Origin: CAWJEL01 sp964647255
GTDB taxonomy: Bacteria; Chloroflexota; Anaerolineae; CG2-30-64-16
Assembly: GCA_964647255.1 (NCBI GenBank)
Contig: CAZYGI010000135.1
Coordinates: 1-6,899, forward strand
DNA length: 6,899 nt
Direction of reading: 5' to 3'
Within the stretch, counting starts at the first letter, position 1. Every line of letters begins with the position of its first letter. The notes under the pieces were generated by a model. That model was given only the letters and a program-made list of their open reading frames with translations, searched no databases and was not told the DNA's origin. The translations under genes were made by a program, and so were the position numbers. Positions 1 through 6,538 of this stretch are shown here, piece after piece.

Positions 1-1886
1 GACCAATCCTCGGCCAGGGCGCGCAGCGCGGCGCCCAGCCCCAGCGTGTCCAGCATGGGCGGCCGTAGCTCCGTGCACACTTCCCGCAGCTCGCCGAGCA
101 GATCGCGCACCTCCGCGCGCACGCCCTGCAGCCCCTCGTTGACCGGTGAGCCAACCTCGGCTGGGTCGCTCGATGGCATCAACATGCCGAGCTGCATGTT
201 CATGCCCACCAGCGCCTGGATCGGTCCATCATGCAGGTCGCGCGCCAATCGGCCGCGCTCTTCTTCGCGGGAGCGCAGGAGTTGATGTTGAAGCTGAATC
301 AGGGTTTCACGGCTGGCCCGGATCTCGTCCAATTGGCGGCGCAGCGCCTCCAGCAGCAGCACGTTGCTCAGGCTGATCTCGGCCTCGCGGGCCAGTGTCT
401 GCAGGATCCGGCAATCCTCCAGATTCAAGCTTTTACCATCACGCCGCGGCCCGATGGTCCATGCGCCGCAGGCCTGGCCTCCACAGTCGAGGGCGATTTC
501 CAGCCCCGGCCGGACGCCAGCTTCCAGCGTGGAGGCGCTGCGCTCACCGATCGCAAGCCGCGCCCCGCGCAAGTGCATCTGGACCGGTATCTCGCGCGTC
601 AGGATACCGGAGAGATCCGCCCACTCACGGCTGCGCGCAAGTCTAGCGGTAGCGCCCTCCACCATCCCCGGATAGTCGTACCAGCCGGCATAGAACAGCC
701 GGTCCACCCAGCGCTGCACTCTGTTTCGAATGGGCTGGAACGTCAATGCGGTGAACAGGGTCAAGCCGGTGGCCACAACGACCTGGAGCAGCCAGCGATT
801 CGGCACGTAGCGATAGAGCAGGAGCAGCGGCGCCACGTAGAGCGCGAAGATGCCAGCGGAGAGCAGGCCATAGACGGAGGCGCGGTTGAGCAGATGGTCA
901 ATGCCGAACAGGTCATAGCGGCCGACCGCATACAGAGTACTGAGCGGGATAATCGCCAGGAACAAACTGACCGCCCACCTCGGGATGGCCGGCGAGTAGC
1001 CCATGACCGCTGTCGGCAGGATGTAAGCGAGCATCGGCAGCGCCAGGCCAAGGATTAAGCCGGCAAAGGCAACGCGGAGGCGCCGTCGTTGATCGGCCGA
1101 CGCCCGGCGCAGATAGACGAATACGGCGACGCCGATGGCGCAGACGCCCACCACGAGCGCACCGAGAACCGCGGGGCTGCGCCACGGCTCGGCCTGCTGC
1201 CAGGCGTCCGCTGCGCCAACGAGGGCCAGCACATACGTCGGCCCCAGCAGCCAGGCGCGCTGGCGGGACGTGCCTAACATCACCGGGACCGTGAGCTGAT
1301 AGTGCAGGAACAGGGGCGCTGCCACGACCAGGCTGGCAACGGCCAGGGAGACCATCCACGGTTGGGGCAGCCGGAAGCGCGGATACGCCAGCCCAACCAG
1401 CAAGGCGATGGCACAGGCCTGATAGAACAGGGAGAGGGGGCGCACATACGTCTGATGGAGCAGCTTCCGCAGCAGCAGCAGCCCGACGCCCCAGAACGTG
1501 AAGGCCACCAGGATAGCGCTGAACGCGTTCGCGGTGTTGGCCTCCAGCATGGACTCCATCGTCACTGCGAGGGTCAGCGGTTGGCCCTGCCGGAGCAGAT
1601 CAACAGTGTAACGCTGTCCGAGCCGCTCATCCGCAGCTCGCACAGCAAGAAAAGGCACGCCGTCCACTGCGAGGATTGCGTCGCCGCGCTGCATCCCAGC
1701 ATCGTCAGCCGATGATCCGAACATCACCTGAGTAATGATCGGCGGATCGCTATTGTCCAGGTAAACACCGAACATCGGTAGCCGGGACTGATGGAAGAGG
1801 ATGAGGCCGGCCAGGACCGGGACGATCAGCGCCGCCACCCCAAAGAAGACTGCCCAAGCCAGGTCTGAGCGCTTCGCATGGTTCAT
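1..1886 (-). CDS. ComP-like PDZ multi-TM sensor histidine kinase (3' end cut by window)
   Basis: Membrane histidine kinase that would autophosphorylate and pass phosphate to the response regulator encoded just upstream. My reading of the minus strand from ATG at 1886 stays open for 628 codons to the window edge. Residues 11-31 are a first TM. Residues about 35-112 look like a PDZ domain (GSSADDAGMQRGDAILAVDG). About nine further TMs follow (near 118-140, 152-169, 177-197, 211-227, 238-260, 271-293, 303-322, 337-359, 366-383), and basic loops agree with N-terminus inside and PDZ outside. A cytoplasmic linker with a poor GAF-like stretch (about 400-510) and a probable coiled coil (508-545) lead to HisKA_3, with RLARDLHDGPIQAL around phospho-acceptor His552 and TELRPPMLDTLGLG near 606-618. 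The HATPase_c domain lies beyond base 1. The order PDZ, about ten TMs, linker, HisKA_3 matches Bacillus ComP as I recall it. The signal is unknown. The gene starts 15 nt after the regulator stop and is probably cotranscribed. Confidence 0.93.
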   Translation of the reverse strand, partial: MNHAKRSDLAWAVFFGVAALIVPVLAGLILFHQSRLPMFGVYLDNSDPPIITQVMFGSSADDAGMQRGDAILAVDGVPFLAVRAADERLGQRYTVDLLRQGQPLTLAVTMESMLEANTANAFSAILVAFTFWGVGLLLLRKLLHQTYVRPLSLFYQACAIALLVGLAYPRFRLPQPWMVSLAVASLVVAAPLFLHYQLTVPVMLGTSRQRAWLLGPTYVLALVGAADAWQQAEPWRSPAVLGALVVGVCAIGVAVFVYLRRASADQRRRLRVAFAGLILGLALPMLAYILPTAVMGYSPAIPRWAVSLFLAIIPLSTLYAVGRYDLFGIDHLLNRASVYGLLSAGIFALYVAPLLLLYRYVPNRWLLQVVVATGLTLFTALTFQPIRNRVQRWVDRLFYAGWYDYPGMVEGATARLARSREWADLSGILTREIPVQMHLRGARLAIGERSASTLEAGVRPGLEIALDCGGQACGAWTIGPRRDGKSLNLEDCRILQTLAREAEISLSNVLLLEALRRQLDEIRASRETLIQLQHQLLRSREEERGRLARDLHDGPIQALVGMNMQLGMLMPSSDPAEVGSPVNEGLQGVRAEVRDLLGELREVCTELRPPMLDTLGLGAALRALAEDW

Positions 1887-1901
1887 CGTGGACCCCGCTG
1901 T

Positions 1902-2570
1902 TTACAGAGCCTGCGTCCATCCGTGCTGGACGGCATACAACAGCGCCTCAGTGCGCGAGGTCACGCCAAGCTTATCGTAGATGATGCTGACGTGGTTCTG
2001 CACCGTGCGTTTGGTCAATACAAGCCGCTGCGCGATGGTTTCATTGTCCAATCCAAGGGCCAAAAGCTGAAGCACCTCCAGTTCGCGCGGGGTTAGGGGC
2101 GAGAGCGGCGGGTCAGCGCACGTTGCCGGCTCAGAGGGTCCCGCTACGGCGCGACGCACGACTTGCCCGGCGACTGCGGGGCTGAGCCACGTCTCCCCGC
2201 GTGCGACGGCTCGCACCGCCCCGGCCAGCCGATCGGGCGCGTCATCCTTGAGCACGTAGCCGGTCGCGCCCGCCTCAAGCAGCCCCAACACCGTCTGGCT
2301 GTCGTTATGTACGGTCAGGATCACGATCGGAGTGAGGTTGCCTCGGCTGCGCAGCCGGCGGGTGACCTCCAGGCCGTTGAGGTCGGGCAGGTTCACGTCC
2401 AGGACCAACACGTCGGGCCGGTGAACGTCTATCAAGCGGAGGGCATCTTGACCACTGACGCCTTCCGCCACGACGTTGAGATCCGGTGCGACCGCCAGGA
2501 TGGCCCGAATGCCGGCGCGCACCACGGGATGATCGTCCACGATGGCGACGTTGACCGTTCCGTCCTTCAT
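1902..2570 (-). CDS. NarL/FixJ (ComA-type) response regulator
   Basis: Cytoplasmic DNA-binding response regulator of 222 aa, normal length for the NarL/LuxR class, and the likely partner of the adjacent histidine kinase. The receiver domain spans residues about 6-122. Acidic pocket D12-D13, phospho-acceptor D58 (in LVLDVNLPDLNG), T86 and K108 (GYVLKDD) are all present, so phosphorylation should work. A linker (about 125-155) leads to a LuxR-type HTH at about 156-217, with LTPRELEVLQLLALG and the recognition-helix region TKRTVQNHVSIIYDKLGV intact. The ATG at 2570 is preferred over an in-frame start at 2714. It has a strong ribosome site just upstream, and homology to the family begins at VNVAIVDDHPVVRAG; the extra 48 codons overlap the small upstream gene and look non-coding. 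The start overlaps the stop of that small gene by 4 nt (ATGA), implying translational coupling. Targets are unknown; the divergent promoter region is an obvious candidate. Confidence 0.96.
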   Translation of the reverse strand: MKDGTVNVAIVDDHPVVRAGIRAILAVAPDLNVVAEGVSGQDALRLIDVHRPDVLVLDVNLPDLNGLEVTRRLRSRGNLTPIVILTVHNDSQTVLGLLEAGATGYVLKDDAPDRLAGAVRAVARGETWLSPAVAGQVVRRAVAGPSEPATCADPPLSPLTPRELEVLQLLALGLDNETIAQRLVLTKRTVQNHVSIIYDKLGVTSRTEALLYAVQHGWTQAL

Positions 2571-2743
2571 GCCAACCTCCTCCCGCGTATGCGCACCACC
2601 CGCGTACCCGTAATGCGATCCCCGAAGCGCGCCCGCTCCGGCGAGCGCAGGATCGGGAAGAAGAAGGCGTAGAAGAGGGCGAGATCGCCCAGCAGCACCA
2701 GGAAGCACGACCACAGGCCGGCATAATCGGGGTCATCGCGCAT
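2567..2743 (-). CDS. 58-aa single-pass membrane protein, first gene of the two-component operon
   Basis: I do not recognise this protein. Reading from ATG at 2743 gives 58 codons. The N-terminus is acidic (MRDDPDYAGLW), residues about 11-33 are a hydrophobic aromatic-rich segment (SCFLVLLGDLALFYAFFFPI), and the tail (34-58) is strongly basic, ending RIRGRRLA. The charge pattern predicts one TM with the N-terminus outside and the C-terminus in the cytoplasm. Support for its being real: a GGAGG ribosome site 5 nt before the ATG, a strong promoter about 43 nt upstream of the ATG, and a stop codon overlapping the regulator start as ATGA. It could be an accessory subunit or modulator of the kinase, a leader needed for translational coupling, or less likely a signal precursor. 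Function is inference only; the evidence is for expression, not role. Confidence 0.72.
   Translation of the reverse strand: MRDDPDYAGLWSCFLVLLGDLALFYAFFFPILRSPERARFGDRITGTRVVRIRGRRLA
2575..2581 (-). promoter_or_regulatory. Ribosome binding site of the response regulator
   Basis: On the minus strand this reads AGGAGGT, a near-perfect anti-16S match, ending 4 nt before the ATG at 2570. It decides that start against the longer in-frame option at 2714. It lies inside the 3' end of the small membrane-protein gene, as expected for a coupled junction. Confidence 0.85.
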
Positions 2744-2748
2744 GTGCG

Positions 2749-2753
2749 CCTCC
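2749..2753 (-). promoter_or_regulatory. Ribosome binding site of the 58-aa membrane protein
   Basis: The minus strand reads GGAGG, then CGCAC, then ATG at 2743. The good sequence and 5-nt spacing are the main reason to call the small frame a gene. The frame stays open upstream to a TGA near the predicted transcript start but offers no ATG, GTG or TTG there. Confidence 0.75.
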
Positions 2754-2792
2754 AGACAGTAGGGGAGGAAGAACTGGACGGAGTTCGATCAG

Positions 2793-2821
2793 ATTATACG
2801 CCAATGGCAGTGAAATGTGAA
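2793..2821 (-). promoter_or_regulatory. Sigma70-type promoter of the two-component operon
   Basis: On the minus strand the -35 box TTCACA (2821-2816, five of six to consensus) is followed by a 17-nt spacer and a perfect -10 box TATAAT (2798-2793). The expected transcript start is near 2785-2786, giving a leader of about 43 nt before the small membrane-protein gene. Consensus -10 and ideal spacing suggest a strong promoter with no need of an activator. Confidence 0.82.
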
Positions 2822-2841
2822 GGGGCCGGCGCGCCCAGGCT

Positions 2842-2871
2842 TTGACCTTGTTCGTGTGCGCGCGGTATACT
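2842..2871 (+). promoter_or_regulatory. Sigma70-type promoter of the STAND/BTAD regulator gene
   Basis: The -35 box TTGACC (2842-2847) and -10 box TATACT (2866-2871), each five of six to consensus, are separated by 18 nt. The expected start is near 2878-2880, giving a leader of about 51 nt to the ATG at 2930. It is back to back with the divergent promoter: 20 bp (2822-2841) separate the two -35 boxes, and that gap contains the 8-bp palindrome GGCGCGCC at 2828-2835. Confidence 0.8.
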
Positions 2872-2879
2872 TGCCACCA

Positions 2880-2892
2880 GTTGTTCGACAAC
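2880..2892. promoter_or_regulatory. Short dyad at the transcription start, possible operator
   Basis: GTTGT-TCG-ACAAC is a perfect 5-bp inverted repeat with a 3-nt centre, lying directly on the predicted start site of the plus-strand promoter. A dimeric repressor bound here would block initiation or promoter escape. The position is suggestive, but the dyad is short and no binding protein is identified; the local response regulator or the encoded regulator itself are candidates. Confidence 0.4.
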
Positions 2893-2910
2893 CGCCGGCC
2901 GCGGCCGGCG
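2893..2910. repeat. Perfect 18-bp GC palindrome in the 5' leader
   Basis: CGCCGGCCGCGGCCGGCG equals its own reverse complement over 18 bp. In the transcript it would fold as a 7-bp all-GC stem with a CGCG loop, ending 19 nt before the ATG at 2930. It has no U tract after it, so it is not a standard terminator. It abuts the 13-bp dyad at 2880-2892. It could be an operator, an mRNA-stabilising 5' hairpin, or a translation control element; GC-rich DNA makes chance palindromes more likely. Confidence 0.5.
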
Positions 2911-2929
2911 TCCAAGTGCGGTCTCGACT

Positions 2930-5900
2930 ATGCTGCGCGACGACCTGCTCCTCCGCACCCGGCTCATCCCGCCGCGGCCTTACCGCCGGGTTTTGGCGCG
3001 CCCCGGGCTGCTGGCGCGGCTGGGCGAAGCGCTGGATTACCGGCTGACGGTGGTCCAGGCCGGCACCGGCTACGGCAAGACCACGGCGCTGGCCGCGCTT
3101 GACGCGCAGGTGCAGCCGCTGATCTGGTACACCCTGGACGAGTCGGACCGCGACCCGCAGCAGTTCCTCGCCTACCTGATCGCGGCTTTTCGCCTGCACC
3201 TCCCCGACCTGACCGCCGCGCCGCTGGCGCTGCTGGGTGAGCTGGGCAACAGCGACGCCGTGACCCCGGCGCAGGTGGTGGATGCGCTGCTCAATGCGCT
3301 CGCCGAGGGGCTGCGCACCCCGGCCTTGCTGGTGCTGGACGACTACCACTTCGTCGCCGGCTCGCCCGAGATCTCCGCCCTGACCGAACGCTTCCTGAGC
3401 TTCATACCGCCCGCGCTGCACGTGATCCTCGCCACACGGCACCCAGTCAGCTTCCCGGCCATGACAACCTGGCGGGCGCGCGGCGAGCTGTTGGAGATCG
3501 GCCGCCGCGACCTGGCCTTCCGCCCGGAGGAGATCGCCGGGCTTTTCCGGGAGACGTACGGGATGGGGCTCGCGCCGGACGAGGTCGCGACCCTCTACGA
3601 CAAGACCGAAGGCTGGCCCATCGCGCTCCAGCTCACCTGGCAGGGGTTGCGGAGCGGCGCGGCCCGCAGCGTGGCCGATCTGCTGGCCGCGGGGGTGACA
3701 TCGTCCACCGCGCTGTTCGACTACCTGGCGCGTGAGACGCTCGACCGCCAGCCGCCGGAGATCGCCGCGTTCCTGCGGGAGACGGCTGTTCTGGGCGAGC
3801 TGACGCCGGCCGCATGCGACGCCGTGCGGGGCGGCGCCGCTCTCGGCGACAGCGCGGCTCTGCTGGCGCGGCTGCACGTCCTTGATCTGTTCGTGGTGGC
3901 ATTGGGCGACGAGCACTATCGCTATCACCACCTCTTCCACGATTTTCTCCGGGCGCAGAGCGCCGCGGATCTTCCTGCCGTACAGGCGCGCCACCGCCGG
4001 GCCGGCGCCTTCTTCCAGCAAACGAGCGATTATGACAAGGCGATCCAGCACTGGCTGGCGGCGCACGCCTTTGAAGAGGCTGCGGCCGCGATCGAGGCCG
4101 TTGGGGAAGAGGCGCTGCGCGCCGGACGCCTGAACCGGGTGGCGGACTGGATTGATGCGCTGCCGCCGCCGGTCGTCGCGGCTCACCCGCGGCTGCAGGC
4201 CTACCTCGGCGATCTTTACCGGCTGCGCAGCCTCTTTGATCGGGCGCTCGCCTGGTACGCCCAGGCCGAGACGGCCAGCCGCGCCCGCGACGACGCGGCC
4301 GGGGTCAGCCGCGCCCTGCGCGGGCAGGCGCTGGTCTACCTGGACACGGTGCGGCCAACGCAAGCGCAAAGCCTGCTGGAGGAGGCGCTGCGGCTGGCGG
4401 ACGGCATGCCCGACCGGGAAGCCCGCGCCCGCCTGCTCGAGCTGCTGGCCGAGAACAAGCTCAACCTGGGCAAGCCGGAAGACGCCGAAGCGCTGCGCCG
4501 CGAAGCCGAGACGCTGCGCGACGACGCGCCCACGGAGGACACGCTCGGCACCCGCGTCAAGCTGCGCACCGGCCGGCTGGCGGAGGCCCGCCGCGCCCTC
4601 GAAACATCGGCCGCCGCCGAGCAGCGCGCGGCCGACAGCGGCCAGATCCGGCCGCCCCGGGCGCACCGCGAGACGGCGCTGCTGTCATCGCTCGTGGACG
4701 CCTTCATGGGACAGTCGGTGCAGGCTGCGGCGGCGGCTCATGCAGGCATCGAACTCGGCGAACGCCTGGAATCGCCCTTCATCATCGCGGTGGGGCGGAT
4801 GCGCCTGGGCCACGCGCTCCAGTTGCTGCCCAGCGATCGCCCGGGGCCGCGCCCCGGCGCGGCGGAGGCGATCCACTGCTACCGCCAGGCGATCGCCCTG
4901 GGCGACCGCCTGGCGGTGCGCCGCACGGGCGCCGAGGCGCTGTGGGGGCTGACGCGCGCTTACGGCTACGGCGGCGACCTGGAGCTCGCCGCGCAGGCCG
5001 CGGCCGAAGGGATCGAGGTCGCAGAGGAAGCGGGCGACGCCTGGATCGCCGCCCTGATCACCCTGGCGCTCGGCGCCAGCCATGTGCTCGCCGGGCAGCC
5101 GGAAGCGGCGAGCGATATCCTGGCCCGCGTCCTGGGCGCCTTCCGCGAGTGCAACGACACGTTCGGCCGCGCCGCCAGCCGGCTGTGGCTGAGCCTGGCG
5201 CACCTCGACATCGCTCGCAGCCGGGGGAACACGGAAAAATCCGGCGCGTTGAGCCCGTTCCTGGCTTCCGCCGAAGAACTGCTGGCGCTCTGCGAGGCAC
5301 ACGGCTATGACTTCATCTTCACCCAATCCAGCCTGTTGGGCCCGCCCGACGTGCGGCGGCTGGTGCCGCTGCTCTTGACCGCTCGCAGCCATCGCATCCG
5401 GCCCGCTTACGTCAACCGGCTCCTGGCCGAGCTCGGCCTGCCCGACATCGAAGTGCACCCCGGCTACCAACTGCGCGTGCAGACGCTCGGCGCGTTTCGC
5501 GCCTGGCGCGGGGACGTGGAAGTGGCGCCGCGCGAATGGCAGCGGGATAAGGCCCGCCAGCTCTTCCAGCTCCTGCTGACGGACCGCAGCGGGGCCGCCG
5601 ACCCGGCGCACCCTGCAGGGCGCTGGCTCCAGCGGGAGGAGATCGTGGAACGCCTCTGGCCGCAGCTCTCGCCCGAGGCCGCGACGCGCGATTTCAAGGT
5701 GGCGCTCAACGCGCTCAACCGGGCTCTGGAACCGACGCATGCCGCCGACGCCCCTTTCGTCTTCGTCATGCGCGAAGGCGCCGCGTACCGCCTGCGCCCT
5801 GAAGCCGATCTGTGGCTCGACGCGACCGAATTCGCACAAAACTGCGAACGCGGCCTGCATGGCCCGGCCGATGAACGCGCGATCGCCGAGCTGCGCCGGG

Positions 5901-6250
5901 CATTGCGGCTGTACGCCGGCGATTATCTGCCCGAAGCGATCTACGAAGACTGGGCAACCGATGAACGAGAACGCCTCTTGACCCTCTACCTGCGCGCGGC
6001 TGATCGGCTGGCCGGCGTGCTGATCGGCCGCGGGGACGACGAGGAAGGGCTAGACATCTGCCAGGCCATCCTGGGCCGAGACGCCTGCTGGGAGCGCGCG
6101 TATCGGTTGATGATGACTGCCTACGCCCGGCAGGGCAATCGCGGCCAGGTGCAGCGCGTCTACATGCGCTGCGTCGAGGCGCTGCGGGCCGAGCTGGACG
6201 TGCCGCCTTCCGCCGAGACGGTCGCCCTGTACCGCCAGCTCAGCAACTAA
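2930..6250 (+). CDS. MalT-like STAND ATPase transcriptional regulator with SARP-type winged helix and BTAD domain
   Basis: Large 1106-aa cytoplasmic regulator expected to use ATP-driven switching and oligomerisation to control transcription. The N-terminus (LLRTRLIPPRPYRRVLARPGL, shown in part) is the typical MalT-family lead-in. Walker A is GTGYGKTT at residues 45-52 and Walker B LLVLDDYH at 133-140. The sensor strand HVILATRHP lies at 164-172, the GxP-type motif EGWPIALQL at 227-235 and the MalT-type YHHLFHDFLR at 332-341. Residues about 355-800 are helical and alanine/leucine-rich with TPR-like repeats, the probable ligand or partner sensor. A winged helix of OmpR/SARP type follows (about 848-965, including LQREEIVERLWPQLS), then BTAD (about 968-1105, with LYAGDYLPEAIYEDWATDERERL). 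MalT itself ends in a LuxR HTH, which is absent here. A loop at about 885-900 seems longer than usual. No convincing Shine-Dalgarno precedes the ATG, but the family N-terminus fits this start. The effector and targets are unknown. Confidence 0.93.
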   Translation: MLRDDLLLRTRLIPPRPYRRVLARPGLLARLGEALDYRLTVVQAGTGYGKTTALAALDAQVQPLIWYTLDESDRDPQQFLAYLIAAFRLHLPDLTAAPLALLGELGNSDAVTPAQVVDALLNALAEGLRTPALLVLDDYHFVAGSPEISALTERFLSFIPPALHVILATRHPVSFPAMTTWRARGELLEIGRRDLAFRPEEIAGLFRETYGMGLAPDEVATLYDKTEGWPIALQLTWQGLRSGAARSVADLLAAGVTSSTALFDYLARETLDRQPPEIAAFLRETAVLGELTPAACDAVRGGAALGDSAALLARLHVLDLFVVALGDEHYRYHHLFHDFLRAQSAADLPAVQARHRRAGAFFQQTSDYDKAIQHWLAAHAFEEAAAAIEAVGEEALRAGRLNRVADWIDALPPPVVAAHPRLQAYLGDLYRLRSLFDRALAWYAQAETASRARDDAAGVSRALRGQALVYLDTVRPTQAQSLLEEALRLADGMPDREARARLLELLAENKLNLGKPEDAEALRREAETLRDDAPTEDTLGTRVKLRTGRLAEARRALETSAAAEQRAADSGQIRPPRAHRETALLSSLVDAFMGQSVQAAAAAHAGIELGERLESPFIIAVGRMRLGHALQLLPSDRPGPRPGAAEAIHCYRQAIALGDRLAVRRTGAEALWGLTRAYGYGGDLELAAQAAAEGIEVAEEAGDAWIAALITLALGASHVLAGQPEAASDILARVLGAFRECNDTFGRAASRLWLSLAHLDIARSRGNTEKSGALSPFLASAEELLALCEAHGYDFIFTQSSLLGPPDVRRLVPLLLTARSHRIRPAYVNRLLAELGLPDIEVHPGYQLRVQTLGAFRAWRGDVEVAPREWQRDKARQLFQLLLTDRSGAADPAHPAGRWLQREEIVERLWPQLSPEAATRDFKVALNALNRALEPTHAADAPFVFVMREGAAYRLRPEADLWLDATEFAQNCERGLHGPADERAIAELRRALRLYAGDYLPEAIYEDWATDERERLLTLYLRAADRLAGVLIGRGDDEEGLDICQAILGRDACWERAYRLMMTAYARQGNRGQVQRVYMRCVEALRAELDVPPSAETVALYRQLSN

Positions 6251-6328
6251 CCCCTGTAACTCCGCTGTGACCGGCCCGCGCTACACTCCTCACACTGCAC
6301 GGAACCCACCGCCACCAGAGTGCTGCTC

Positions 6329-6538
6329 ATGCCGAACGAAACCGACTTCAACTCCTTCGTCCTGCGCTTTATGCAGGAAACGAAACCGGACGAGACAGCG
6401 CGCCGGACGGCCGCCTGGCACGGCGTCGTCCGCCATGTGCAGTCCAACACCGAACGCCACTTTACCCGCTGGGCCGACGCATCGGCGTTCATCGCCGAGT
6501 ATGTGGATCTGCAGGAGGAGGGCGCCGATGGCGATTGA
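6329..6538 (+). CDS. Small hypothetical protein (69 aa)
   Basis: Not recognised with confidence. From ATG at 6329 it encodes 69 aa with no signal peptide or TM. It looks like one compact alpha/beta domain: FVLRFMQET near 10-18, then WHGVVRHVQSNTERHFTRWADASAFIAEYVDL near 30-61 (key residues W30, H31, H36, S39, F45, F54). The pattern of a strand, HVQS turn, another strand and a final helix resembles small conserved proteins I have seen in Chloroflexi and similar bacteria, but I can give no function. A GTG at 6320 is an alternative start; ATG is favoured by a weak GAGTG 6 nt upstream. Its stop overlaps the next gene start by 11 nt, so the pair are probably cotranslated. No good promoter or terminator is visible in the 78-nt gap before it (6251-6328), so read-through from the regulator gene is possible. 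Confidence 0.7.
   Translation: MPNETDFNSFVLRFMQETKPDETARRTAAWHGVVRHVQSNTERHFTRWADASAFIAEYVDLQEEGADGD
6513..6520 (+). promoter_or_regulatory. Ribosome binding site of the ketoacyl synthase-like gene
   Basis: AGGAGGAG followed by 7 nt and ATG at 6528. It lies within the last codons of the 69-aa gene and fixes the start of the next gene despite the 11-nt overlap. Confidence 0.85.

Noticed and set aside
231..1058. 275-codon plus-strand open frame over the left region
   Set aside because: Antisense to the histidine kinase, whose minus-strand frame shows HisKA_3 and TM segments; the translation is Gln/Arg-rich noise.
2571..2714. N-terminal extension of the response regulator to a start at 2714
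   Set aside because: The 48 extra residues match no receiver domain, and the strong AGGAGGT site and family N-terminus support 2570. The same stretch encodes the membrane protein in another frame.
2744..2787. Upstream extension of the small membrane protein (frame reads FFLPYCLEAH before the ATG)
   Set aside because: It looks protein-like but has no ATG, GTG or TTG start after the in-frame TGA, and the GGAGG spacing fits the ATG at 2743.
2893..2910. Palindrome as an intrinsic terminator for either unit
   Set aside because: No T tract follows on either strand, and it lies between a promoter and its gene.
2789..4666. 625-codon open frame on the minus strand opposite the STAND regulator gene
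   Set aside because: Arg/Gln/Gly-rich low-complexity translation with no recognisable domain; typical antisense artefact of GC-rich codon use opposite a clear protein family.
4685..5860. 391-codon minus-strand open frame
   Set aside because: Antisense to the TPR/BTAD part of the regulator, with no domain and no ribosome site; the sense frame has clear homology.
6282..6287. TACACT as a -10 box for the 69-aa gene
   Set aside because: No acceptable -35 at 16-19 nt and no extended -10 TG; too weak to list as a promoter.
6251..6328. Terminator after the STAND/BTAD regulator
   Set aside because: No GC stem followed by a U run is visible; transcription may continue into the next genes or end by another route.
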